A stretch of 64,000 bases of DNA from Lanius collurio (GCA_020086605.1 JACBWW010000046.1:3597279-3661278), one strand, 5' to 3'. Shown: positions 45,511-57,720, counted from the first letter of the stretch. Notes: generated from the letters alone by a model not told the origin. Numbers and translations are program-made.

Positions 45511-47279
45511 CTGCAGGGGGATTCGTGGGCTCCAAGGAACTGCTTCGTGGGCTTTGTGTGAAAGGAGCGGTAGTGGAGCCTGGTTTTATTATTTACTGTG
45601 TTGTGCAATATTGCAGCAGTCCCAAAGAATGACAAATCCAGAGCAACTCCTTTAGAGAATCTGATAAATACTACACTGAGAGGAAGGATTTTTTTTTTAT
45701 TGTCATTGAGAAAACATGTTTTAAACACTCGGCACAGCACAGACAGCCCTGGCAGCAGAAATCTGAATCCCTGGGGATCAGAACAGTCACGTAGGCTCCT
45801 GGTGGTTCCCTGTCACATGATTTCAGCTGGGAAAAAAAAAAAAGGGGGGGTGAAACCTCTGAAAATACCGTGGAGAATTATTTCTTAAGTGCCTCAAAAT
45901 AAAATGCAACCAAAGGCAAAGCAAGGACACAAAAGTACTGTTTTAATTTGGAAAAAAAAAAAAAAAAATTGCTGTTCCACATAAAAGCTTTTGTAGTCTG
46001 TGTGTGCCTTCGGAGGTCCTTCTCTTCCTCCACGGCTGGGCTGTTTAACCACAGCTACACAACCTCGGGGAGTGGAAGAGCCATTCCTGGCTGATGTATT
46101 GATTTATTATTGAAAAGAGGTTAATTTTTTAAAATAAATAATTTTGATTTTTTTTCCTTCATGCTGGTTCTTTTAACTGCTTCTCTCCACTAGACTTTCC
46201 AGAAGAAAAATCCCTTCTCTGTCACATTAACTAAGTTTAATTTTCTCCTTAAATCTGCCCCAGGCTTCTCATTTGCTCAGTGGTTGACAGAGTATTTTCA
46301 AAGGCTAAATATTAATCTATTTAAGAACAGAAAGGAAGCATTTTGAAGGGAAAAAAATAAACTTCCACATCTTTTTCAGACCTAGCAGTCTGTTTTCCAC
46401 AATCTGTTTTTATTTGAGTGAAACCCCACGTCTCTATTTTAAATTGCATATCCACAAACCATTGCAGAACACAACCAGTACAGCTCAGTAGAAGGTTGTG
46501 CCAGTGCTTCTGGCAGAGATAAGCTGGAAATGAAGCTTATTCAGGAAATTCATGGTAACAGAACAGGGGAAAAAAACTTATTAGTAAAAATAAATGAGCC
46601 CAGTGATGTACAGCCCTTTGGTTTTCCCTGTCCTACTGACTTTCAAAAAGACCTAACTTAGATTTACACCAATTTATTCTGAAAATGACACAATCTGGGG
46701 GACCTCAGAGGTGGAGAATCAGATCATTAATGCTGCTATTGGAGAATTAAATGGTTTTATTGAACTGATTCTTTCATGCCCTCTGGCTGCTGCCTTTCAG
46801 ATCCTGGCAGGTTTGCTCTGAATTCCTAAACACTTCATCCTAGGCTTTACAGTCCTGTCTGTCTTCATTGTTCCACAAAGTGTCAGAAGAAATCCCTCTG
46901 CTGCTTCAGATAAATAATGCCCATGGTGGAAGAAGCATTCTTTCCATGAAACTTTGAAAGAGATGGCAACATTTCAAAGGAGAGCCAGAAGGTTTTAAAG
47001 GCAATGATGTTTAAAGAACATGAAATATGACTAAGAGGAGTTTTTATGAAAAAAAAATTAAAAATCTGAAAATGAGTTTTTTCTAAAACATTAATTATTG
47101 GACTCTCCTTTCCTGGAAAATTTCATCATTTCTGGTGAGCACTCTAAATTTTTGGTGAATTTTCTGTGCAACAGAAACTCAGTTTTGTCCACTTTCAGTG
47201 GTGTCTTTTAGGTGGAACTGTTACAGAAGTGTCTCTGTAAAAGAACAACCAGTGGTTCAGGGCTGAACAAAACAACATT
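45511..47279. other. Intergenic DNA with homopolymer runs
   Basis: An A12 run directly followed by G7 (about 45832-45850) and an A17 run (45952-45968) stand out, along with a T-run near 45690. AT-rich sequence follows. No exon or identifiable retrocopy was found next to the A-runs. Confidence 0.5.
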
Positions 47280-47460
47280 TGGTTGCCCAGAGAAGCTGTG
47301 GCTGCCCCTGGATCCCTGGCAGTGTCCAAGGCCAGGTTGGACAGGGCTTGGAGCAACCTGGGGTAGTGGAAGGTGTCCCTGCTCATGGCAGGGAGTGGAA
47401 TGGGATGGGGTCTAAGGTTCCTTCCAACCCAAACCCCTCCATGATTTTACAGTTCTGTGA
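47280..47460 (+). mobile_element. CR1 LINE 3' fragment (sense)
   Basis: GGTTGCCCAGAGAAGCTGTG is followed by GGATCCCTGGCAGTGTCCAA and GCTTGGAGCAACCTGGGGTA. It ends with TTCCTTCCAACCCAAACCCC and a TTTTACAGTTCTGTGATTA tail. Confidence 0.9.
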
Positions 47461-50400
47461 TTAAATCACCATCACTGGCAACCTCAGTGTTGCCTTCTGC
47501 TTGTAGTGATTTTATCGAGTCATGGAAATGCTCATTTTAGGATGTAACCATGCAGTGTGTGGTACAAAAACCTGCCAGGATCAACAGGCCTTTTACACCT
47601 GGAGGTAGCTGGCTCCTAAAGCCAGAGCATCCCTGTTTGTCCAGGTCCAGACAGTTGGCAGAGCTGTATTTTGCCATCATCTCTCCATGCTGAGCCAGGA
47701 CTGATTTGTCGTTACCTCTCTGAGCTGGACTCGTGCAGTTGCCAACCACCTGCAGTGGAAATCTGGTGACTCACCAGCGTTTTGGACCATCAGTAATTCT
47801 GAGCTGCTGAGTCTCCCTGCTGTGGTGGATCTTGCTGCAGGCAGAAAAGCAGAGTAGCTGGTGGGCAACGCGTGCACATCCCAGTGCCAGTGCTCCTCCA
47901 GCCAACGGGATGAGGCCAAGCTGTCTGGCTCATCCCAAGGGATCACATCATCCCTCCTCCCACAGCCAACTGCTTCTGCTTCAGAGATGCAGCCAAGATC
48001 CCACATCCCCCCAATGTCTTTATCACCTTAATTTCTCTGTGCTGTGTGTAGACTTTAAATACTATGTGAGTCCAATCCTTGTATTGCTTTTTTTGCCATC
48101 CACTAAAAAACATTCATTTTAATTACAAGTTCTCAGCAGTGCTGCATCACATCTGGATTTGCTTGTTCTGATGTTCTACCTCCTGAATTCCTGTTTAACA
48201 TTTGCTGCCTCTTGCACCTCATGCGTGACTGACATCAGGAGTGACTAAGGGAACAGATCAATTATTGTGATTAAAATTGATCCTCATCGCTCTTGGTGTC
48301 ACAGTTCACAAGCCAGTGCTCATGAGCTCATTTGGCTTGGGTTTGTAACCACTGCATATGGTGAGAATCTCATTGAGCAGAGTAAAATCATTGATTCATC
48401 AAAATTAAAGGATTTGATCGTCACAAGACTAAAAATCAAGCTGTGTTTATGGCCTTTATACCTAATGGTAAAGTCATATTTGGGTTTGGATGCATTTCAA
48501 AAATGTCATTTTATACTAGGAGCCACTGTTTGGGAGGTTTATGCAATATGGGATCTCAGGTACCCTGAAAATAAAATATACCTTTGTTCCCTCTTGCAAA
48601 ACATGAAGGATATTCCTGTAGGCTTGGCTGAAAGGCATCAAGGAAATGCCAAATATTTGTAATACACTGCACTGAAAAGCTTGTAATAATCAACAAATCC
48701 TGGGTTGGTCAATTCCTGTGTGTGAAAACACACAGGAAAAGGAAAAAAGAGATGGAAAATAGCATGATGGAGGCAGAATAAAAGAGAGACTGAGCTGAAA
48801 CACCACAGACAGAGAAGCAGAATTTTATGTAATGTATATTTTCCACCTCATCACCTCCTTGCTGCCCTAAACACCATCACCATCTGTAAGTGCACTCATT
48901 AAACTGGCAAATCCATACACCTCCATCATGCCTGGAAATTGAATTCTGCTGATTTTTCAGCGCTTTTATTTAATAATTCTGGGGGTTTTTTTCATCTTTT
49001 CAGTTCACTTCTTTCCTAGCTCATCCTCTTGTGCAGCTCAGTTTGTCAGTATTATTTCTCCAAAGTGCTACAGAGGGAGCAACATATAACTCACAACTCA
49101 ATAAAATTTACAGAAAAATAAATATTTTCTGCATCCAAGATGAGATGGAGGTTGTGTAGGAGGGGAGGAGGCAGGAGGTAGACTTGAAATTGCTGCTTTT
49201 GGAAGAGATTTGAGAATTGAGAGTTGGTAACTCAGTACAAAATGGCTGGGGCTTTAAAATGCATTTATCAAGAACTGAAATGCAAAAAGCAGTAGGGAAC
49301 TGTTCAGAAATTGTGCAAGGTGGTTTCAGCCTAATGAGCAGTACTGGACATCCATGATTGTTTGAAGGTAAACCAATTTATTTACAATTTTATTGCCTGG
49401 AAAAAGCCACCAACTGCACCTTCACCTTTCAAAATCTGGGATACAGCAAACTTCTCATTTTAGAGGCAGAAGATCTGTACCAAGAGTTCAAAGATTATTC
49501 AACAGCTTTATTCCCTTCCAAGCACTGGTGACTCAGATGTCAAAGAACAGGGACTCCAGTGTCAAAGTTATTCTTTTTCTCCTGGGTGAGTGAGGCTGGA
49601 GGGTCTCAGCACTGATTTCCTGTGAGTGAAGCCCAAAGCACAGCTCAGGAGGGACCCTCCTGTACCTCCAAGGTGTTATTGTAATGAAAATATTACTAAA
49701 TAATTAAATTACATAGGTTTCATTGCAATCTATGCCAACATCTTGGTGGGTCTCTACACCTGCACCCACAGTAGGTAATATATTTAACTCAGGTTCCTGA
49801 GGATAATTGCTTGGTGACGTATTTCTTCCAAATTCAGGGGTTTTTTTTTAATAATGAAAATTCAGTGATGCTTGTCAGGGAAAAAAAAAAAAACCCAAAC
49901 CAATAAATTGCATTTCTTTTTTAACTCAGGTAGCTTTTAAAGGTATATCACCAGGATATTTCCTCAGAAATCAAAAGGAAAGAGGGTTTTCAGTGGGAAT
50001 TTGTGAGCTGATATCCTGAGCAGCTCTGAGGAAGCTGCAGCCCAGCATGTTCCCTCCTGTGTCACCTGTGTGACACTGATTGATGCTTGTCCAGGTTTAA
50101 TTGAGGTAGAACATTACATGTTTCTGTTTCTGAGCAGGTTTTGCTGCTTTGTTCTCCAGCACTGTTGTGGATATTTAGGTCAGGTTCACTTCTCTTTGTC
50201 AGCACTGAAATAAATAATTTTTTTCAGATGATCGCTCTGATACTTCCTATTTAATATCGCTGCCACCTCCAAATCATGTCCTAATGAGAAAGTTCCAGGA
50301 ATATCAGAGAAAAAAAAAGGTGGATATTCAATGATCTAGTGTCTGCTTCTGACCCTGGAAACCCTTATTCATTTAAAGAACTATTACTCATGAGAATTAC

Positions 50401-51009
50401 TGTGCAAGCTTCCAGGAGGCTGAACACAGGAGGGTTGTCCAAGCAGGGACAGACGCTTTTAAACAGAGAACTATTAAATATGTTAAATCTCTCCTACAGC
50501 CCTCCAGAGATTGGGTTTAAAACCATAGACAAGAACACTTCTGTGAACTGGTGATACTGAGAATTATCAGATCCAGAAAATCTCATCTTTCCCTATCTCC
50601 TGGATAAAAGATCCTTCCTGCAGACCTCTCTCATTACACACATGGAGTCTGTCAGTGCTGTGATGTCACCAGTTGGGTTTCAAAGCTTTCACAGCCAGGA
50701 TTCAGCGATCTTTATCACTATAAATTCAGACTCCTGAGACACCAGCAAGAATAATTAGTTACTAGCTTTGTTCAAGTGTCTGCTGCCACACTCTTTGCAG
50801 TTCATTTGCCACAAGCGCTCCTGCATTATTACCATATCCACAACTCCTACAGGCATTTCACCTGGGAGGAACTGCCAGCTCAGATGCATCACTCCTTTGG
50901 CAGGTTTTGTCTGAGATGCCTCAGCTGAAAATATCATTAAATATCCTGGTGGGTGAGAGGCCAGACATGCCCCAGCCCAGACCCCCCCGAGTCCTGGGCT
51001 CATCCCCAG
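47461..51009. other. Intergenic DNA upstream of CHMP1B, no recognisable gene
   Basis: About 3.5 kb of mostly AT-rich unique sequence with an A13 run at about 49880 and no recognisable exon. Confidence 0.5.
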
Positions 51010-51915
51010 TGTGGGCAGCAGGAAGGGGGGAATTCTGCCCTGCAGAGCTGCCTCCAGCCCTGGGATCCAGAGGGATGTGGAGCTGCTGGAGCCAGTCCAG
51101 AGGACACCACAAATGATTAGAGGGGATGGAGCAACTCTGCTCTGGAGAAAACCTGGGAGAGCTGGGGTGTCCACCATGGAGAAGCTTTGGGGTGACACAG
51201 TTGTGGCCTTCCAGTACCTGAAGGAGCCAACAAGTAAGATGAAGAGACACTATTTATTTACAAGGGCCTGGAGTGACAGGACAAGCAGGGGATGGATTCA
51301 AAGGAGGGGAGAGAGTGTCCAGAGGAGGGACACAAAGATGCTGAAGTGCCTTGAGGAGCATCTGAAGGCAGTTGATCTGTTCAGCTGGAGAAGACTGAGG
51401 GCAGGCTCATCGCACTTACAACTTCCTTGTGAGGTAAAGCTTAGGGGCAGGCACTGATCTCTGCGGTGGTGACAGGGACAGGACCCAGGGAACGGCTGGA
51501 GCTGTGCCAGGGGAAGCTGGAGATCAGGAAAGGTTCTTTTCCCCCAGAGGGTGTAGAACACTGAAAGGGCTCCCCAGGGAATGGACACAGCCCCGAGGCT
51601 GCCAGAGCTCCAGGAGCGTTTGGACACCGCTCCCAGGGACAGGGTGGGATTGCTGGGGTGTCCGTGCAGGGCCAGGAGCTGGACTGGTGATCTTTCTGGG
51701 TCCCATCTAACTGAGGATATTCTGTGATTTAGACGGGATATTAGGAAAGTGACACTGGATATTAGGAAGGCATTTTTCCCTGTGAGGGTGGTGAGGCCCT
51801 GACACAGATTTCGCAGAGTAGCTGCAGCTCGCGCACCCCTGGTCGTGAGCAAGGCCAGGCTGGCCGGAAACCCGAGCACCCCAGCGTACGGACGTGTCCC
51901 TGCCCACAGCAGGGG
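51010..51915 (+). mobile_element. Longer CR1 LINE fragment (sense), split by a second CR1 and abutting the CHMP1B promoter
   Basis: The first part (about 51010-51310) has GGAGCCAGTCCAGAGGACAC, GTGGCCTTCCAGTACCTGAA and CAAGGGCCTGGAGTGACAGG. After an inserted CR1, the element resumes at about 51730 with AGACGGGATATTAGGAAAGT, TTCCCTGTGAGGGTGGTGAG and GTGTCCCTGCCCACAGCAGG. The end is truncated there, without a tail, and runs into the CHMP1B CpG island. The last ~90 bp carry many CpGs. Confidence 0.75.
51311..51729 (+). mobile_element. CR1 LINE 3' fragment (sense) nested in the preceding CR1
   Basis: GTGTCCAGAGGAGGGACACA restarts CR1 sequence already present upstream, showing that a second copy begins. 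It continues through CAGCTGGAGAAGACTGAGGG and CCAGGAGCTGGACTGGTGAT. The end is GATATTCTGTGATT. The subfamily matches the nested copy at 39219-39355. Confidence 0.78.
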
Positions 51916-52290
51916 AGGGCCGGCAGGAGGCTGCCCTCCCTCCCTTCCCGAAGCCGCAGGCGCAGCTCCGCCCCGGCTCGTCACGGGGCCGGAACCAGGA
52001 GCCGCCGGAGCCGCCGCCGCCGCCCCGGGCCCAGCGCTGCCCCAGCCCGGTCCGGAGCCGCCGCTCCCCCCGGGGCCGCCAGCATGTCCAACATGGAGAG
52101 TATCCTCGGGCGGGACCGCGGGCGGGCCGGGAGCCGCCGGGGCCGGGCCGGGCCGGGGGGAGGTGGCGGCGGCAAACGAGGCCTCCCCAGCGGGAGGAGC
52201 CCCCGGGGCGCGGGGAAAGCAGGAGGCGATCCCCCCTCATGGCGGTGGTCGCGGGGCCCTGGGGGCTGCAGCAGCAGGGCTGGGTGTGAC
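51880..52290 (+). promoter_or_regulatory. CHMP1B: CHMP1B CpG-island promoter
   Basis: Very CpG-dense sequence surrounds the first coding exon, with GCCGCCGCCGCCCCGGGCCC just upstream of the ATG and (GGGCC)n in the start of intron 1. A CpG-island, TATA-less promoter fits a housekeeping ESCRT gene. The exact transcription start cannot be read. The upstream rim overlaps CR1-derived sequence. Confidence 0.75.
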
Positions 52291-55200
52291 ACTGGCAGGA
52301 GCTGAGCTCTCTGAGCCTCGGAATTCTCTTCTAAAGACGAGAAAACCGAAAAGGGATTTCATATTCCATACCACTATCTCCGAAGGGTGTCAGAGAATGG
52401 TGCCAGGCTTTGTTCAGTGGTGCCCAGCACCAGGATGAGGAGCAGTGGCCATAAACTAAAAACGAAGAAGTTCCACCTCAACACGAGGAAGAACTTCTTT
52501 CCGTGGAGGAGGCAGAGCTCTGGAGCAGCTGCCCAGGGGGGTGTGGAGTCTCCATGTCTGGAGACATCCCAAACCCACCTGGACACGTTCCTGTGTCACC
52601 TGCTTCAGGTGACCCTGCCAGGGCGAGGGGGTTGGACTGGGTGATCTCCAGAGGTCCTTCCAACCTCAGTTATTCTGTGATTCTGTGGTTTCACTGCTCT
52701 GAAGGGACGAGGAAGTGAGTGGGAAGTTTGGTGTCTCTTCCCAAGGCGTGATCAGGCAGCCTTGGCTGGAAGAGGGGGAGGAGGCAGGGCTGCGGTGGAT
52801 GGAGGGACAACCCAGTTCCTGAGTCAGAAAACACGGTTTATACTAAAAATAGAGCAAATTGTGCAGACGGGACGGTATACGTGTGTGTAGACTGGAGTGA
52901 TGTCAGCAGGGCTGTCCCCCAGGCAGCCAGCACATCAGCTGTGCTTCCTGCTCTTGGAAAGAACTTACACACAGGGCCCTGTGTGGGCTGACTGAAACTT
53001 TCTTGCTGTATAAAACCATCTTAAGGCACAGGAGCAGAAAACTCTTACAGATAGATGCCAGAGGTCTCAGTGTGGATTCCAGTGGTCTCAGCATGGTTGG
53101 AATGTGCAGACAGTGCTGGCATTGCCAGTTGTCCTGGTATGGACTGACAGGATTGCTGGAGCAGCTGACTGTGAGTCACAAATCAAGGTGGAAGTTGCTT
53201 CCACTTGGGTTGTGGCACGTTGAGAAAGACACTTGAAGGGAGGAGCAGGAATGTGCTCCTCAGGGATGGCTGAGCTGAGGAGGTGGCAGGTGAGCTGGTT
53301 TAATGTCAAGCAAATTCCCCAGTGAGTAACTGAGGAAGTTATTTCAAAATAAACTGCTCTGCTACCGGTACCTACATTAATAGATCTCCTAAATGCAAAG
53401 TCACACCTGTTACCTGTTTGTAGCCTGCTTGTGATGTTTATAGGATAACAAAGACATTCCTAATGTCTCTAGGTTGCTGTCAGAGGCATAGCTGGACTTC
53501 AAAGCAGAAAGCAGCTCGGGTATAATTTATGTGCTTGAAATATTGAAGAAACCTCAAGTACTTACAATGTTTAGCTTTGTGCTTCCACTTTATTGTTAAT
53601 TATCTTAGTACCTGGTGCATCTTCCTCTTGAGATATCACAGGTGGCAGGAAAGAAGCCTACAAAGCTTCTTTCGAAGTCTTTCATATTGTTTGAGAATGA
53701 CTGATATTACTTGGAAGCTTTCCCCAGCAGTATTTTAAGAGAATGTTTCTTGATTGTTATTTTTACAGCACACTTCATTCTTTGTTAGTAATAGTTTAGT
53801 GCAGTCATTCCAGGTCACTCTGAAGGCTTGTGTTACTGTTTTCTTGGAGCTGTCAGTTTAAGCAGAACTTGAACTTTTGTTTTTAAGAAGTTTCTTTTCC
53901 TGACTGAAGTACTCTCTGCCCAAAAGTCAGATGATGGAGCTGTCGGAGAGCCCAGGATCACTCACATGACCCAGGGCTGGGAAGGAGCTGGATGAACAAT
54001 TTAAATCCAAGATCCTGCTGGGTCGTAGCTGGCCACAGCCAGCTGAACCAGTTTGCTGTTACACTGGGCATTTGTTGTGTTCAACAGTGGCTTTGGGCTT
54101 TTTTTGGATGGAGAGGTTTCAAGCAGGTCAGGAAACCACATCATTTCAGTGAGAGTCACAGCTCCCAGGTGTGGGAGTGAAAGTAACTGGCAGAGAGCCA
54201 CTCTCAGTTCCTCTTGGGGGGGTGTTTGGTGGTTGGATTTACCTGTCTGAAGTAGGTTTGGTCCCTTAACTTACACTGCAGAACATCTGTTTAATTTGAA
54301 GTTTGCTGCAAAGGAGCTCAACAGAAACTCCAAAAAATGCGACAAAGAAGAAAAGGCTGAGAAAGCTAAAATTAAGAAGGTAAGTCTGAACCAAGCTTTT
54401 TAGGTCTGTTGCTTGCCTGTTGCAGCAGGAAGACATCTGGTGTTTTGTCATTTCCCTGGTGTGCATGCTAATAATCATGTGGTCAATGTTTGTGATTTAA
54501 AATATGGGACTCTAAATCTTCCTGTGCTTATCAATAAACATGAGGATAAATCCTCGTGTATCCTCGTGGCCCACTGGTGGTGTTTGCTTCCTGAGAGGAT
54601 TGTCTTGTATGTGCTTGGTAGAGACTGTTGTTCTCAGGGTTAGAACCACTTCATATTTATCAGCTTGTATTAAAAGGACTTGTGGAGAGGAGCTTCAAAA
54701 CAGCTTTTGAGTCCTTGAAGTAGTGAAGAGAGACTGAGTTGATTTGACTCTATTTTTGCCCATGAGATAGAGCTGTACCACCTGTGCCTGTGTTTGCATC
54801 TTGAGACTGAAAACATTTTCAGGAACAGAAAATTGTATTTCTGTAGCTCTGCAAAACTACCTATTTGAAGTGCATTCTTTCCAATGCCTTCCTTGGAAAG
54901 AAGTTAGGAGTTCACATCTTGGAAATGTTTGGGATCCGTTGTGGGAGGAGGGAAGGGTTTGTTTTCTTTTTTAATAGAAAAAATGTAATGACTAGTTAAA
55001 ACTTCTTTCAAAACCAAGAGACTACACAGAAATCCTATTTACAAGAGCGGGGAAGGGTAAAAGGCTTTCCCTTTTGTCTTTCCCCCTTTCCCAAGGCCAT
55101 TCAGAAGGGGAACATGGAGGTGGCCCGGATCCACGCCGAGAACGCCATCCGCCAGAAGAACCAGGCCATCAACTTCCTGCGCATGAGCGCCCGTGTGGAC

Positions 55201-57720
55201 GCCGTGGCAGCCAGGGTCCAGACTGCTGTCACCATGGGCAAGGTGAGGCCCTCCCCGTGCTGCACCTCTCATCTTCTGTGGGGTGACTTCATCCTGGCTG
55301 GAGTGAGCTGGAAACTTTCAGTTTGAGATGGAGCCAGGAGTCAGTTGGGTGCTGGAGATCCTCTGGCAGCTGCTCTTTGGATTATTTTACAAAGGGAGTT
55401 CTCGCCTTCAAAATACATAAAGTCATGAGGTGGGAGTTGTGATTCCAGAGATCTTTTTTAGCTCAGGTAGTTGTTTAAGGTAAACTGATTTACTGCTCTT
55501 TATCTTGAAAGTTGATTGTGACCTGTGGACCAAATGTATCCCTTAACAGTGACAAGTCTCAAGTCTACAGAAATGAATGCTGTATAAAGCTCTTTTTTAG
55601 TGAATTTTGCCTCAGAATGTGTATTTCAAGTGGCTGAGTTAATTTCTAGGGCTTGGAATGGTAGGAGCTATTTAAAATATGACGTTCCAGATGTCAATAG
55701 TATGTTCCCTCTTATATGATGCTGTCAAAGCTCAGCAGACAGAGATAAGAGAGCTGGGTAAGAAATCACAGAATCCCAGAATAATTTGGGTTGGAAGGGA
55801 CCAGAAGTTCCTCCTGTTCCACCTGCTGCCATGGACAGGGACATTTTCCACTATCCCAGGTTGCTCCAAGCCCTGTCCAGCCTGGCCCTGGACACTTCCA
55901 GGGATGGGGCAGCCAAGCCCTGGGCACTCAGTGCCAGTGCCTCACCACCCTCACAGGGTGGATTTGTTCCATTTTCCCTGTAATAATTCCCTTCCCCTCG
56001 TTTCAGGTAACGAAGTCAATGGCAGGGGTGGTGAAGTCTATGGATGCCACATTGAAGAGCATGAACTTGGAAAAGGTAAATAGGCTTAATTTTCTTGGAG
56101 CTGACACCAAAAGCAGAAGGGACAACAGACACAGGTTTTCAAAAGGGAAATTCAATCAAGAGTTTTCCAGCTGAGATGTATTTTTTTATCTGAAGATAAG
56201 TGATTTGGTTCCTATTTTTTCATAGATATCTGCACTAATGGACAAATTTGAGCATCAGTTTGAGACACTGGATGTTCAGACACAGCAGATGGAAGACACA
56301 ATGAGCAACACTACAACGTTAACAACACCACAAGTAAGAATAATAAAATATATTTTAACGAGATGATCTTAAATTATGTGTCTAAACTGTTCATTATCAG
56401 CATTTGAAATACTCCAGGTGTATGTTTGGGGTTTTTTGCAGATAAGTTGAATTCCTTAGAAGCTTTATTTACAAGCTAGAGTTCTATTAATGTAATTTTG
56501 ACTGCTGAGCACCTCTGCTCTTTATTTTTGAGTTCATATCTTCTAGTGGTTAAGCACCAAAGTGTTCTGCCAAAGGCATTTTCCTTTAAATCTGTTAAAA
56601 TAATTCCTGTTCTCTAAAAATTTAACAGTAGAGGTTTTTAGGAACTCCAAACACAACAATCCATTTTTGTTTTCCTTTAGAACCAGGTAGACATGCTCCT
56701 GCAGGAAATGGCAGATGAAGCAGGGTAGGTGAAATTTCTATTTCTCAAATAAATCTTGATTCCCACGACCCTTTCTGATTATAACTTAGGTCAAATACCC
56801 TTGTTTTATAACTCTGTCTCTTGGAAGCAGAGAAAAAACACAATTTTCCTTTTACCTCTGGACATACGTGACTTGTCTTGGTGGTGAGTCAAAATTACTC
56901 ACCAGCTTGTGTAACTCTGGAGTACAGCATTCATGGGGTGCTGTCTCCTTACTCCTGTCAGTTATTGTGCTTCCCCCTTTATCCACCTGTGCCTGACTTG
57001 GTGTTTGCTCTGTTTTCTCCTGTTAGCCTTGATCTGAACATGGAACTACCTCAAGGACAGACAGGTTCTGTTGGTACAAGTGTTGCCTCAGCAGAACAGG
57101 TAAATGTTGGATTTCAGTGATGTCATTGTGTCCTGGAGAAATGGGAGGCAAGAATTACTGCTTCACTCTGTCAAAACAAAATGCTAAATTGTAGTTCTAT
57201 TCCAGCTGTCCCAAGGAAACTGTGGTAAAAAGTCTTGCTGATTTTAGCAATACAGTTGTTAAAGGAAAGGGACTTTAAAGTTCATCCAGTCCCACTCCCT
57301 GCCATGGGCAGGGACACCTTTCCCTATCCCAGGTTGCTCCAAGCCCAGTCCAGTCTGGCCTTGGACACTTCAGGGATGGGGCAGCCACAGCTTCTGTGGG
57401 CGCCCTGTGCCAGGGCCTCACCACTGTCACAGGGCAGGATTTCAGCCCCCTTGTCCTGTCAAATATTCCACGTTCTTTGAAAAAAACACAAAACCCCAAC
57501 CCTTTCTATACCTAATTTTGTGTTCTGAAACTCCTCCCTCACAGCCCTGCTTGAGATCTTAAGCAAATCTTGTTAAGCCGTGAGAGAATTTCTCATCAGC
57601 TGGACATGAGGTGGCAAAAATTGCTTTTCCTGTTCCTGATGGATGGTTTTCCCTTTGTGTTTTCCAACTGTGCAGGATGAGCTGTCACAGAGACTGGCCC
57701 GCCTACGTGATCAAGTCTAA
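52084..57720 (+). CDS. CHMP1B: CHMP1B, ESCRT-III subunit, eight coding exons
   Basis: The coding exons are 52084-52099, 54282-54379, 55096-55242, 56007-56075, 56226-56333, 56681-56724, 57027-57099 and 57676-57720. All seven introns have GT-AG ends. Joined, they give 199 residues with no frameshift, the normal CHMP1B length. The start [17 protein letters not shown], the basic first helix, [36 protein letters not shown] and the C-terminal [14 protein letters not shown] match mammalian CHMP1B with only a few substitutions. The last segment contains the MIT-interacting motif LxxRLxxLR (L188, R191-L192, L195-R196), which binds MIT-domain proteins such as VPS4 and spastin. ESCRT-III filaments containing CHMP1B act on endosomes, the midbody and the reforming nuclear envelope. 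Exon 1 codes for five residues plus one base, and its donor GTATCC is weak. Introns are 2182, 716, 764, 150, 347, 302 and 576 bp; introns 1, 3 and 7 contain CR1 copies. The functional gene of placental mammals is intronless, so this is the ancestral form. Confidence 0.97.
52383..52687 (+). mobile_element. CR1 LINE 3' fragment (sense) in CHMP1B intron 1
   Basis: CACCTCAACACGAGGAAGAA is followed by GCTCTGGAGCAGCTGCCCAG and GTGGAGTCTCCATGTCTGGA. It ends with GGTCCTTCCAACCTCAGTTA and a TTCTGTGATTCTGTG tail. This represents a third CR1 subfamily relative to the other copies. Confidence 0.88.
55765..55975 (-). mobile_element. CR1 LINE 3' fragment (antisense) in CHMP1B intron 3
   Basis: AATCACAGAATCCCAGAATA and TTTGGGTTGGAAGGGACCAG open it. 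CCCAGGTTGCTCCAAGCCCT and TCACCACCCTCACAGGGTGG follow. It ends only ~30 bp before the exon 4 acceptor (exon starts at 56007). Confidence 0.88.
57255..57450 (-). mobile_element. CR1 LINE 3' fragment (antisense) in CHMP1B intron 7
   Basis: AAAGGGACTTTAAAGTTCAT is followed by CCCAGGTTGCTCCAAGCCCA, CAGCCACAGCTTCTGTGGGC and a short remainder. The tail proper is missing. Confidence 0.85.

Noticed and set aside
45832..45968. A12-G7 and A17 runs as poly(A) tails of a processed retrocopy
   Set aside because: No recognisable gene-derived sequence or target duplication lies upstream of either run; simple homopolymers are adequate.
51298..52292. Several long frames on both strands around the CHMP1B first exon
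   Set aside because: They result from CR1 sequence and the CpG island, where stop codons are rare. Only the 16-base start exon matches CHMP1B.
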